Below, one piece after another: positions 20,815 to 31,267 of a stretch of 64,000 bases of DNA (position 1 is the stretch's first letter; each line of letters starts with the position of its first letter). Source of the DNA: Spirogloea muscicola (taxonomy: Eukaryota; Streptophyta; Zygnematophyceae; Spirogloeales; Spirogloeaceae). Below the pieces are notes generated by a model, which ran no database searches, was not told the DNA's origin, and saw only the letters and a program-made list of their open reading frames with translations. The stretch spans positions 1 to 64,000 of the forward strand of contig WELB01000382.1 in NCBI GenBank assembly GCA_009602725.1. Reading direction: 5' to 3'. Position numbers and translations under genes: made by a program.

Positions 20815-20890
20815 CGCTTTGACTCATGTAATTGCTTCCGGGCTGGCTTTGACAGCCCGTGCCCCTCTACGAATGAGCTTACACTTCTGC
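20815..20890 (+). mobile_element. LINE-like 3' tail
   Basis: ATTGCTTCCGGGCTGGCTTT followed by GACAGCCCGTGCCCC: the plus-strand hairpin with stem GGGCTG/CAGCCC. It lies tail-to-tail with the copy ending at 20570-20800. Confidence 0.65.
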
Positions 20891-21064
20891 TTGCGGCTGT
20901 TGACTCGGCTTTTAAGCCACCTCCATTGTGGTCACTTGCATGCCTGTGTGGTTGTAGCACTCTCGGCTTGTCCGTTTCTTCTCCTTCTCTATTCTTCTAG
21001 GCTGGTATTCCACAATTATCGCCCTCTACTAAAGGAAATCTTTTGAAAAAGCTCACTTTCGCCT

Positions 21065-21216
21065 TTAACATAAAGGCCACGAGAGGAAGACGATAGAGAA
21101 ATTGTGCCTATGATAACGTGAAAGCCATGAAAACCTGTAGCTAAAAATATTGGCAAAACTATTTGTGAGATTATTTCTTTGTTTTCTTGTTTGACTGAAG
21201 CATGGTAATGAGTGAA
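21065..21216 (-). pseudogene. cox3: Mitochondrial cox3-like fragment in nuclear DNA
   Basis: In an island clearly more AT-rich than its neighbours, the minus strand reads FTHYHASVKQENKEII, then SQIVLPIFLATGFHGFHVII and GTISL. FLATGFHGFHVIIGT is the signature of cytochrome c oxidase subunit III, a mitochondrially encoded membrane protein of complex IV. The match covers only about 35-50 residues of about 260, and the distance between the first and second parts is shorter than in normal COX3, so an internal loss is likely. Best reading: a nuclear insertion of mitochondrial DNA. A short mitochondrial contaminant is the alternative. Confidence 0.6.
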
Positions 21217-21470
21217 CGGGCGCTCGTGGGAGGATTATTAGTAACATAACTCACCTCCTAGTCGTCGAACGTTTTCTTCTCCTTTTGTCAATGACGCGGG
21301 CGGGAGTTGACCGCCGGTGACTTGTCGGTGGTCCCGACCTGCTGCGGCATGCGCCGCCTAACAGTCTTTCTTCAGAGAAGGGGGGCGTGGGGCCCACTAT
21401 GACGGGGCTCGGTCGGCGACGAGGGCCGTCGGAGGTGCCGTCTACGGCCAACTGGGCCACCGACATAATG
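21217..21470. other. Unrecognised sequence between the cox3-like scrap and LINE tails
   Basis: No gene, hairpin tail or organelle similarity was recognised in this stretch. Confidence 0.4.
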
Positions 21471-21474
21471 GATA

Positions 21475-21690
21475 TTGAAGAAAGGTCGCTTCCAGGAGAG
21501 GGCGGTGAGAGGAAGTGGCTCTCCCAATGGGGGCAAGGGCTGTAATAAGCCAGCCCGAAAACCCTTGAAGAAAGTGCTCGCCCATAGAGAAGAGGGGCTG
21601 GCAAAGCCAGCCCAAACCGAATGGACAATGTCCACAGATAAAGGTGCGGAAAAGGACTACACTACAATACACAAGACGATGCAGAGGGAA
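21475..21690 (-). mobile_element. LINE-like family, two 3' tails in tandem
   Basis: GAAGTGGCTCTCCCAATGGG with GTAATAAGCCAGCCC near 21515, then GCTCGCCCATAGAGAAGAGG with the perfect hairpin GGGCTGGCAAAGCCAGCCC near 21595. They represent two subfamilies side by side. Confidence 0.8.
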
Positions 21691-22165
21691 TAAGAAGTGG
21701 CTCTCCCAATGGGGGCAAGGGCTGTGGGAAGCCAGCCCAAAAACAATTGACAAGATTCGAAGGGGCCAAATTACGCAGGGGCCAGAGGCGCTAGCTCTAA
21801 ACTAGGGAAGGATTGGAACAACGAGTGAGGAGCCTCAAATCCGACAGACTAGCTGGCAGAAAACAATGCCCCTGACGAAAGCCAGAGGCAGCAGCGAGAG
21901 CACCGCCAGCACGCAGGTGCATGGCGTGGGCCAGGGGCAGCGGCAGGGGGCATCGGCAGAGGGAAGCTCAGTACCGCAGCGGCAGGGGGCATCGGCAGAG
22001 GGAAGCTCAGTACCGGCGAGTGAGCAACATCAAGTCAAGAGTAGCTCGCTGCAGGTTAAGAGGCACTCCGCCGAGACTCAGAGGAAGCAGCCTCTCACAG
22101 CCCGAAAGGGCTGTGAAAAGCCAGCCCAGAAAATAGTGAACAAAGTCCGAAGGGGCCAGAGAAAG
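21690..22165 (-). mobile_element. LINE-like 3' ends, two nested copies with a short duplication
   Basis: The tail at 21697-21765 is followed upstream (rightwards) by a coding remnant LAHAMHLRAGGALAAASGFR and ASLSDLRLLTR. A second copy has its coding end at about 22000-22080 (SYSDLMLLTRRY) and is preceded by another tail (22090-22160). Between them a 37-base unit containing CATCGGCAGAGGGAAGCTCA is repeated twice in tandem (about 21942-22015). Confidence 0.7.
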
Positions 22166-22214
22166 CGCTAAAGAGCAAGGCACACAATGAAATAGGTGGC
22201 TACGAAATGACGAA

Positions 22215-22300
22215 GAAAGGACGCTTCCAGAAGAGGGCAGTGGCTGTGAGAGGCCAGCTCAGAACAAAATGCGAAGGCGTCAGAGAAAGCGCTAAAGCAC
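22215..22300 (-). mobile_element. LINE-like 3' tail
   Basis: ACGCTTCCAGAAGAGGGCAG followed by GGCTGTGAGAGGCCAGCTC, a minus-strand tail with one stem mismatch. Confidence 0.6.
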
Positions 22301-22599
22301 ACCGGGAATCAAATAGCTACTACCGTTACGACCGTTGCTACGAGGGCGGCCATGTGGCCAAGCTCAGCCGACGCCGATCGCCGTAGGTGCGCACCAAGCT
22401 ATGAGTGCCGCTGCGATGGGCGTTCCAGCGTACCCTCAGCTCCCGTATCGTAGAACCGCCACCATCGCTGCTGCCGCCTCCATTGGTGGTGCCGCTGTGT
22501 TGCGTGCTCCTTTGCCGCCAGGACAGCGCTGGCGCAAGTCGCCGCATCGGCAGGCTCCTCGGCATCACCTTCCGGGCTGGGTCTTGCCGCTAATGAGAA

Positions 22600-22690
22600 G
22601 AGCTTTTCCAAGAAAGCTCTTCTCTTCCCAAGGGGGCGGGGGCTGTGAATGGCCAGCCCAGAAAGATTGAACAGGGTGCAAAGGGACGAG
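22600..22690 (-). mobile_element. LINE-like 3' tail
   Basis: CTCTTCCCAAGGGGGCGGGG plus GCTGTGAATGGCCAGCCC and AGATTGAACAGGGTGC, a minus-strand tail. Confidence 0.65.
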
Positions 22691-23730
22691 AGGCGCCAAT
22701 ACCACACAGCTAAGCAAGAAACTACAACGATATGGTGCATAGTACCACTGGAGTCCCGAGCGAGGGCGGCCCTGCTGTGCTGCAGACGCGCAGCATTGTC
22801 ATCTGCATTGCCCGCGCAGCTCTGCCCTTTTAGGAAGCAGATCATGTCAAGGCTAACAGCGCCAAAGCTGAGGTCTGGCTGGCGTGGCGCCGTTGCGCTG
22901 TTGGATGCTGCCGTTCAGGACGATAGCCACTGGCAAGAACTTGCAGTCCTCGCCATGCCGGTCTCCAAGTCCTGAGGCCTTGCCTACATCCTGCTGCCGC
23001 GCCCTCAGCCAGCCTCACCGGGCCCTGTCGCGTGGCCGTGGGCACCCAACAGGACTGTCATCGCCGTGTGGCCAGCTGAGAGCGGTGGTGGTGACAACTG
23101 TAGCAGGAGTCGGAGGTGGCCCTGTCGATACAGCTCGTCGCATGGCCGCTTTAAGAGTGACTCCAGCCCTTCCTGCCGACTTGGTGTGCTGAGCCTTCGA
23201 CAACTTCTGCATTCCACTCGGGCTCACTTAAAAGTTGTGGCTCAGGATCAGGTAAACAGTCTCTTCTCATGGTTCAGGTTTTGAATTCTGAGGACTGACA
23301 GGCTGAACTTGGTCAAGCGTAGGTGTCATTGGGTCAAGGCTCGCAGCCAATACGCTGCAGGCAGCTCACGCCGTTGTCTGGCACAACCTGGCGACTGGCT
23401 GCGATGCGCAATAGTGCAGGTTGACGAGAGTGAGGATAACAGCCTCGGCAAGGCGCTGCCTGGTAAGCCATGGCTGGTGCTGGTGCAGCAAATTGTTGGC
23501 GGCTCTCGCCCGTGGCATGGGCATGGCATGGCATGGGCACCCTGTAGACACAAAGGGCAGGTTGCCTTGGCTGGAAGTGTCATTCCGTGGGAGGGGAAAG
23601 GGCGCCAAGTTCATGCCCCACAGCATGCCAACATTGATGTGCAGGACGCTGGGGAAAGCCGTTGGAGCTTTGAATGTGCTTAAGGTCCACCATGACTGCC
23701 TGATTCTAAGAAAGCAAGCGCGGCCTGATT
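22691..23730. other. Region without a recognised gene
   Basis: Several frames of 60-125 codons exist but none shows a known motif or convincing splice structure. There is a short GCATGGGCATGGCATGG repeat near 23515. Confidence 0.35.
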
Positions 23731-23734
23731 AACT

Positions 23735-23800
23735 AGTGGCTGGGAGAGGCCAGCCCAAAGGAATGGACAAGGTCTGAAGGAGCCGGAGTGCTAAGGACAG
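23735..23800 (-). mobile_element. LINE-like 3' tail, GGCTGG/CCAGCC subtype
   Basis: GGCTGGGAGAGGCCAGCCC is followed by AAAGGAATGGACAAGGTCTG, matching 49375-49420 and 52085-52125 almost exactly. Confidence 0.75.
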
Positions 23801-24097
23801 ATTCTAGCTCTCCTGAAGGACGGGGGAGAATGATGCCCAGTAGCTGCTGCACCACCACTAGCACCAAGCAGGTTCCGACAACACAAGGCACGGGCTGCAT
23901 CCCTGCATTGGTCGTTGACAAGGCTTTCGCCATCGAGGTCTCGCATTCGCCAATCGAGTCAGGTTTGTGACTCTACAGCCATCTTGACCCACTCATTTGC
24001 ACATGAGTGGCTTCTACTAAGGGACTTGAGGGACCACTAGCCTTTAGCCTGCGTGCTCCTAAGCAGGTCGATCACCTCAGAACGGCAGGGCAAGTCC

Positions 24098-24159
24098 GGT
24101 TTAGGGTTTAGGGTTTGGGATTTAAGGGTTTAGGGGTTAGGGTTTCAACTCTAGGGTTG
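24098..24159 (+). repeat. Short interstitial telomere-type repeat (TTTAGGG)
   Basis: GGTTTAGGGTTTAGGGTTTG continues for about 60 bases with degenerate units (TTTAAGGG, TTTAGGGG, TTAGGG). TTTAGGG is the ancestral plant and green-algal telomere unit. It lies between repeat-rich and gene-rich DNA. Confidence 0.85.
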
Positions 24160-25011
24160 ACACATTGAGCCGCACCTCTTTGTGCCCGTGCAGCACTCAC
24201 ACCTTCCACCATAATGCGGCGAAGTTTGGTGAGCTCCAACATCGAGCTTCCAGAAACGAGCCCGGCGCTCTCCTCTGCCAAGTTCCATCTTCTAGCCAAT
24301 TCTTGCGACTCACTTGTGCTTACCTGCGGGTTGGATATGCACAGCCCCTGCTGCATAGAGTAGACCCTAATCAGCCTCAGATGTATCTTCCACTGTGTGC
24401 TGCTGCCGCTGACCCAACGTGTCATGCCTTCACAGCCATTGGCGATGGCCTCCTAAAACTCCCTTCCCTCCTCCTCGTAGTTTCAGAGGTGGCATGGAGG
24501 CGTGGTTCCTACGTGCCACCTTTTCTTGGCAGATGTTCTCTTTCCTGCACACTCAGACAAGGCTCCAGGCACTAATAGGAGTGAGATGGAAAAGAGCACT
24601 GACATCGAACACCCTTACCCTTCACCTAGTCCAGTCTTCGCAGTCCAGCCGTGCAAGAGTGGTCACCTGTAGCAAGCGCGCATAGAACCTGCCAAAGCAT
24701 TGCACCGGCAATGCATTTGCTGGTTAAGAGCTGGGGTGCCTGCAGCCGTCTCACTAGCAAGTCTCTCTAAAAATCGGATCCGCTCGCTTGAGCCATAAGA
24801 CCAGCTCAGAAGTAAAACAATGTAGGTGTAAAATATTGCAGCCAAGAGCTACTCGGGTGCAGGCAGTACAAAGGACATCGTAATGTCAAAGCTTGAAGTT
24901 TAAGTTAATGGGCTCAAGGAGAGCGCAGTAAATTCAAAGTAGCAAAATGTATATATCAAGAGCTAAGGTGCGCGGATTATGTAAACCAAAAGTGTTGCCC
25001 TTAAGGCGTCA
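24160..25011. other. Downstream region of EYA copy A, no other gene recognised
   Basis: No open frame with a known domain. The last 200 bases are moderately AT-rich and likely include the 3' untranslated region of the minus-strand EYA gene. Confidence 0.4.
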
Positions 25012-27038
25012 CTACGACATCTCGCGCATGACCTTCTCAATCTTTGCCAAAGTGAGGTCCTGGATGCGGAAGCACCCGTCCTTGGTTGCAAGCGCGACCT
25101 TCACAAATGGCCAATTGAGTATCGCAGCGCCAGCTTCCTCATCCAGTCCATCCCCGATTGCACAACATGGAACGCCAGGCCAGCGCTCCTGGATGCTCTG
25201 GAAGCACTCAATCTTCCGCACATCTCGCGAGCTGTATGCTGCGCAGCCCGCATATGCAGGTGGCACCGGGCCGTCATGCCACGGTAGCAGAATGTAAGTG
25301 ACACAAGCTGCTGCAGATACGACCTTCCCCAAGGGTAAAAGAAAAGGACGCTAGGTTTGAGTAAGGGTTCAAGCTGAATAGAGCTCGGGTTTTGCTGCCG
25401 GGTCAAGCTACTGAATAGAAGAGAGTGACATCATGCAAAGGCACATTGTGCTTAAGGACGCAGACTGCAGATGCAGCTTGTGGCGTGATCTGAGACTCCA
25501 TGGGTAAACTTCATCTGAGTACCATTGCGTGGATTGATCAGCTTGTCGAGCTTGAAGAGCAGGCATTTGGCCAGTGTCGGCACGAGCTGCCCAGACGACA
25601 CCAGCACGTTGGCATTGCTTTGCGCCACAGCGCCAACGCCTCCGCAGTCTAACGTGGGCGCCTCTGACCCAGCATCAGCAACCCCATCTCTTAGCCTCGC
25701 ACTGGGCCCTTCACACTCCTTCAAAACCTTTCTGCCTGCGTTTGAGGGTGAAGGAAGCCAACACATTAAAGTCCACAGTGGCAAGCTTGACCATAGTCAA
25801 AAACGTAGGAGATGATGTAGTCCGAGGACCCAGACTGCTCCTTATGTTGACAAACAATTGGCATCACAAACAGAGCCTGCAGTATGGTGATGTCCTGGCC
25901 CCCAGCATCAAGCACTACCAAAGTACTGCCGTCAAAGTCCTGCCTTAAATGCACTTGTCATTAACCTCTTGCCGGGCACGCTCACCTGCTGACAGCCAGC
26001 CATCGACATAAGCATCTGTTTCATCGTACAGCGCAGCCCAAAGGTCCGCCTTTGGGCCCAGAATGCCCTCCGCGCCCTGCAAATCTCACAGTCTACTTAG
26101 AAGCGTGCACTATGCAGATAGGCATAGTGGAGTACATCTAGCAATGGGTCAGCATGAGCTGCAGACCCTTTCCAGATTGAGAATACGTTATCAAGTTTTC
26201 CATTTGTGCTGTCACACAGGTGCAGACCTTGGAGTAGAGCTCCTGTATGGCGCGGTAGCGGTATGCGAGCTTGCGCTGGCTTGGCTCGTCTGTCGGCTGC
26301 GCTATGTTGTCACCGCCAAAGTCGTAGCCACCAAGGTCAGCGAGGTCGTCGGCCGCCGCGACCTCGTTGATGCTCACCTGGTCAACGTCCTCCATCTGCA
26401 TGAATCATTGGGCATGGGTGCCTGGAGCTGGCAAATTGTGGCAGGCGCTGACTCTGTGACTTGAACCTGATGCAGCGAGCCTCAAGCTCTGCCTGTGTTG
26501 ACGAGGACTTCCTGGTCGACGCAAGTCAGCAATTGCACAACGGAGCATTGACACAAACGTAACAGCAGCTGTGTAACTATACATAGATGGGGTGGTAGTA
26601 ATGATCATCATGAATGATGTAGATCAATTTTTGTCGTGGGTGTGGTCATGCAACCTCCTTGAAGAAGAACTGGTCGTCGCAGAAGTCCAGGATGAGCTCC
26701 TCCCAGCGGCTGCCGAGCGCCCTGCCGGCGTTGGGGTCCTTGCCAACGGCTGCGGCGAAATCGCCAGAGAGCAGCGATTGGAAGACGATGAGCGTCTCGT
26801 CAAGGTCCCACACAAACACAGCACCTACAGGCTCCTCCTTGCTGCCCCCAGCGCCGGCTGCCGACACCTGTTGCTTGGGCTTTCCACGGTCCCGCTCGCC
26901 GCCAGCCTCGGGCTCGGGCAGATGACCGCCGCTGCGCTGCCGGCGCGGCGTCCCATCTCCATGTTCCATGCCGCTGCCTGTGCCCTGCTGCACAGTGTCT
27001 GGCCCTGGCCCCCTGTCGCCGCTGTTGTTGCTGCCCAT
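25012..27038 (-). CDS. EYA: Eyes-absent-type HAD phosphatase, copy A (5 exons)
   Basis: EYA proteins are HAD-superfamily phosphatases that use an aspartate nucleophile and can act on phosphotyrosine. Exons (minus strand): 27038-26655, 26395-26228, 26076-25986, 25735-25523, 25238-25012. All introns begin GT and end AG, phases 0-0-1-1, total 360 residues, close to the plant size plus an N-terminal extension. Asp78 and Asp80 lie in FVWDLDETL (motif I). NVLVSSGQLVP carries motif II, AKCLLFKL the motif III lysine, and CAIGDGLDEE motif IV. RKLAYRYRAIQELYSK is the plant-typical insert. The first 70 residues are Gly/Glu-rich and unaligned. A second EYA gene lies divergently 1.5 kb away. Confidence 0.9.
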
Positions 27039-28532
27039 CGACTGTCCCTCCTCAGTTGGACTCGTCTCCGCCTAGCCGCCAGCGTCTGGTCTCAAGTTTC
27101 AGTTCTGGAAATCTAAGAATACTTTGGACTGTATCCTCCTGATGCAGTCCTAAGCACTCCTCAGATACGAGGCCAATGCCGACCATCACTGCATTTGTGC
27201 GTAAGCGCAGGATGCCCGCAGCTGGCGTCTGCGGCTGCCCGACGCGGCTCTCACCGAGGCTGCAGAGCCAGGCGAAGACAAATTTCCACTTTGGGTGAGA
27301 GGAGCGCCGCTTGCATAGCCGCCCTGCGCTGCTTGCAGACGGCTACTCGTGCAGTCTGGAGGCGCACAGCTCGTCGGCGTGTCCTGCATTGCCAGCCCAT
27401 TAGCATCAGCGCATCAGCGGCAAGTGACAACCCAATGAGCACGCAGTGATGCTCGCAACAAGTCCTGTGGAAGACTGCCAATGCCGCCACATCTTGCCAA
27501 GTTGGTGCAGCTGGCAAGAGATTTTGTGGCTGGGGAACATAAGGCAAGTGCAATATTGTTGGAGGGCTCAAGAGGCGGCGCCGTCTCACAGTGACCCCGT
27601 TGTCCCCAGCAGTTGGGGAAGAGGCAGCCGCCTCGCTGCTGCCGCCTGCTACCTTGAGCTTCTTGCCTTTACCCTGCGGCGAGCACATTGAGGCGGAGCA
27701 AGGAGGAGAGGTAGAATTCGTAAGGGAGGGGAACCCGAGTGTGAAGGTCAGCCCCTGGGCAGACTGGCACGCCTGGCAGTGCAGCTTCAGCACGGCACTT
27801 GTGGCTGCACTACCGCAATATTGTATTGTATTGTATTGTATCGTATCGTAATTGTGTTGTGTTGTATTGTACTGTAATGTGATGTCTTGTACCGTATGGT
27901 ATTGTAATGTGTTGTATTGTATTGCAGTGTTGTACTGTATCAGCGAGGAGGGTAGGGGTGGGGGAAGAGGGAGAGGGAAAGAGGGTGGGGGATGGGGAGG
28001 AGGGGGGGTGGGGGCCGAGCGCCCCGCCGGTCCGCGCACCCGCTGCTCGAGCATGGGAGCGCGGCGCAGGGGCAGGGGCCCCCCAGCCCGCGAGACCGCC
28101 TCGAGGGCGCGCGTGGAGGGGGCTTCGCCCAGCGAAGGCCAGACGGAACCCCGCACGACACCGCGACGGCTCCTCCCCCCGCCGCCGCCGCCGCCACCGC
28201 CGCCGCCAGAGCCGCCGCCGCTGCCGCGTCGAAGGCCAAGCCTGCGACTGCTGACTCTGACCGAGCGGCCAGGTGCGTTGCGGTGGGGGAGGCGAGGCGA
28301 CGTCGCGGCAGCCGCCCGCAAAAGTTAAGCCCCACCTCCCCCCTCCCCATGCGGCCCGCCACGTGGCAGCACCGGGCGCCACCAAGTGGACAAAGCGCCG
28401 CCCCCGTGCCGGCGCCGGGGGCGGTGGCGGCGGCGGCGGCGGAGGCAGCCGGGTCGCGAGCCCGGCCAGGCCTCTGTGAGCGCAGGAAGACGCGAGCACG
28501 CTCCCCTCTCCTGGCCGAGGCTGCGCAGCGTC
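27039..28532. promoter_or_regulatory. Shared intergenic region of the divergent EYA pair
   Basis: About 1.5 kb separate the two start codons. It contains a degenerate TTGTA/TTGTAT pentanucleotide array (about 27820-27945), a G-rich run and CCG-rich DNA next to copy B. It must hold both promoters, but I see no clear TATA box or known element. Confidence 0.5.
27820..27945. repeat. Degenerate TTGTA pentanucleotide array
   Basis: ATTGTATTGTATTGTATCGT and similar units continue for roughly 125 bases with frequent single-base variation (GTGTT, GTACT, GTAAT). Confidence 0.9.
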
Positions 28533-30546
28533 ATGGCTGCATGGCGGCCTGCGTCGGTCTCCGCGGAGGCCGGCCCTAGCAGCGGCGGCGACGCCGCCGC
28601 TTGCGCGACGGCGATCGAGGTCCCCAATGCGCTCGACGACGAGGAGCATGCGCGACCTGGGTCCGGCGCCGACGGGGCCGACGGCACACTTGGGAAGAGG
28701 GAGAGGAAGGCCGAGGGCAGAGGGGAGCTGCAGGAGGAGAAGGGGGAAGAGGAGGAGGGAGGAGCGGAGGTGGAGCCAGGCCCGCCGCGCCCCACCAAGG
28801 CGCCTCGTCGGTGGCATGGCCGTCACTCGGACGAAGGCGGTGGCGGACCAAGGGCCGTCTTCGTGTGGGACATGGACGAGACGCTGATCGTCTACAAGTC
28901 GCTGCTGGACGGCAAGCTGGCGGCCAAGTACGGCAAGCCGGCGGATGCTGCGGCGGAGCTCGGCCGTCGGTGGCAGCGCCTCATCTTCGGCGTGCTTGAG
29001 CGCGTCCAGGCCTTCCACGAGGTGCAGGCTGCTGTTCAGCTTAGACTGAACCGAACTGAACTCTATCCATTGGCTAGAAAGTGCGCGATTATGCAGAATT
29101 GTCAAGGTGACGAAGTGTCATCTGTGATCTGATACAGCTTCTCCTTTGAGTAAGTGCTATGTGATAGGTGCAGGTAGTCACTGCAAAACGTGTAAGTAGA
29201 CTGGGCCTATGGCCACTGTAGCTAATATCGGGGTTGCGACTCACTGCGGCGCTGCAGATGGAAGACCATCAAGGCCTGTGCTTCTTGCACCTGCAGAATG
29301 GCATGGCGTCAACTGAGGGGGAGCGCAAGAGCCAGCGCCAGGGCCAGTGCCATGCCCGCCTGCTCCAGCACTACAGACAAATCGAGAAACTGTACACGAA
29401 GGTTGGCTTGCATGTCATGTCAGCAAGTCACGAGCCCTGTTCCTCGCATCTCAAGCGTCTGGCGAGCTGACTCAAGACGCCTGATGTCCATATAGAGGAT
29501 ACCTTGGTACTTGCAGGGACTTGCACCCGCTCTGAGTGCCGCACAGCTGGAGGAATGGGAGGCCATATACAAAGAGACCGATGAGTTCACTGACGGGTGG
29601 CTGTCTGCTGGTATGGCGGGTGCCATTGCCTTGCCATGATCAGGCTTTGGGCCACTCACTGAAGACCAACTTGCATAAAAAGGGGACTGTCTCGAGCAGC
29701 TTCTTGGGATGCATTAGGAACATGCATCTGTCACAGTTGCTTCAAGCTATTGGAATGATGAGCCTACTCTCCTCATGGGCAAGCGCTACAAGACTTTGCG
29801 CTAGAAGCTGGAAGCCATATCCTGAATGCATTGCCGTATATTGAGTGTTTCAGGCCAACAGTTGCTGCGAGCTTGCGCAAAGGCCACAGACACTCCATGC
29901 TTGAGGCAGCAGCAACACAGAATGGGGAATGGAGACGAAGAGGGAGTCCAACCGAATGCTGCCATGGATGCTGGAGTGGAAGAAGAGGTCCGGCCCATGC
30001 AGGCCGAGGGCGAGAACATCAACGTGCTCGTCACATCGGCCCTACTGGTACCGACCGTCGTGAAGTGTCTCCTCTTTCGCCTCAGCAACCTGCTCGACAT
30101 CGGCAATTGTTCGTTCCTAAACCCAGCGCATACTCCCCCTCTCCTCAAGTAGGGCTACCTTCACCAATGAGGGCTTCATTGCTCTGCATAAAAGCATGCA
30201 TGGCCAGTCACCGTGCAGTGGCAGCTTCCTCAGCATCAAAGGCACCGTAAGGGTTGACAGGCACTGATATGGAGCTGCATGATATGCTTTGTCCTGGCGA
30301 GCAGTGTACAGCTCCAGGCCAGCGACAAAGTTGGCCTGCTTCCAGCTCATTGAGGAGCGGTTTGGCGGGCATCTGACAAGGTTCTGTGCCATTGGCGACG
30401 GCAAGGACGAGGAGCTGGCTGCGTCCCAGCTTGGCTGGCCCTTTGTAAAGGTGGCGGTTGCCCGCAGAGAGGCCCTCCGGCTGACCAACCTTGGTATTGG
30501 AGAGATCATTGACATCCTTTGTGAGAAGTCATCAGCATCCACTTGA
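28533..30546 (+). CDS. EYA: Eyes-absent-type HAD phosphatase, copy B (5 exons)
   Basis: This is a paralogue of copy A with the same exon order and phases. Exons: 28533-29021, 29258-29401, 29517-29610, 29854-30108, 30305-30546, giving 407 residues. An in-frame ATG at 28386 would add 49 Arg-rich residues; the later ATG was preferred. Motifs: FVWDMDETLIVYKSLL (motif I), NVLVTSALLVP (II), VKCLLFRL (III), CAIGDGKDEE (IV). The acidic, Glu-rich N-terminus (EEKGEEEEGGAEVE) differs from copy A. Exon 2 is shorter and has lost most of the KLAYRYRA-type segment (HARLLQHYRQIEKLYTK). The exon 4 donor (T|GTTCGT) is weak but is the only site that keeps phase with copy A. It is probably functional but diverged. 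Confidence 0.85.
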
Positions 30547-31267
30547 CACAACTCGACAGCTTTCCTAGGACTCTTCACGTTAGCAAGATTAAAGGGTGCA
30601 AAGTGAGTGCCCATATGCTGAGCAACTCAATAAATGCTCGCGAACTCAGGTAGACGGTCCAGTATTTGAGAAGCAGAATAGCGGAAGTAGCCTAAGGGTA
30701 GAGTATAGCTGTGCCAATGCTGAGGTTGAGGGTTGAGCGTCCACTTGACCCAGCTTGACAGCTTTCCTATTCACATTATCAAAATTACGGAGGGTGCAAA
30801 AAAAGTGCATATATGATGAGCAACTCAATCAGTGCTCGCTATTGTCAGGTAGACTCGGTCCAGTAATACTGGACCGTCTACCTGTGTAGTCTAGTGTTTG
30901 TAGCTATCCATAGAAGCATATTCTGTTGCCGCGAGGTACATGTGATGCAAGCAAGGAGACATTATAACACATTTTGCTGTCACCTCATGCTGGGTTAGCA
31001 AGGTCAAAATGAGAGTTTCAGAATTCGAGGGTGTGACAGGGTGTGCCCCTGAGATCAAAGTCTCCAGTACAGGCTGTCCAAGGAGATCAATGAAGAAAGT
31101 GAGTTATTGAACATTCTGGCAGTTGAATATTAGCAATCCCCATCATAGGCTACAAAGGCGGTACCCATCAGGTACTCCAAGAGGGTAGTATAGAGTACAG
31201 AGATTACCAGGCTTGTATAGCTGGTAGACTTATGTGTTGAATCAGTATAACTCCATAGCGGGAATGT
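30547..31267. repeat. Partial tandem duplication and a perfect-arm inverted repeat
   Basis: About 130 bases downstream of the EYA-B stop (30540-30665, with GACAGCTTTCCTA, GAGCAACTCAAT, CAGGTAGACGGTCCAGTA) recur at 30745-30870. At 30846-30884 the second unit ends in an inverted repeat, CAGGTAGACTCGGTCCAGTA facing TACTGGACCGTCTACCTG. The rest of the region shows no gene; it is the convergent 3' space between EYA-B and ETFB. Confidence 0.75.

Noticed and set aside
27251-29105. Two long minus-strand frames (356 and 431 codons) over the EYA intergenic region
   Set aside because: They are antisense to EYA-B exon 1 and run through CCG repeats and the TTGTA array; no domain or codon pattern supports them.
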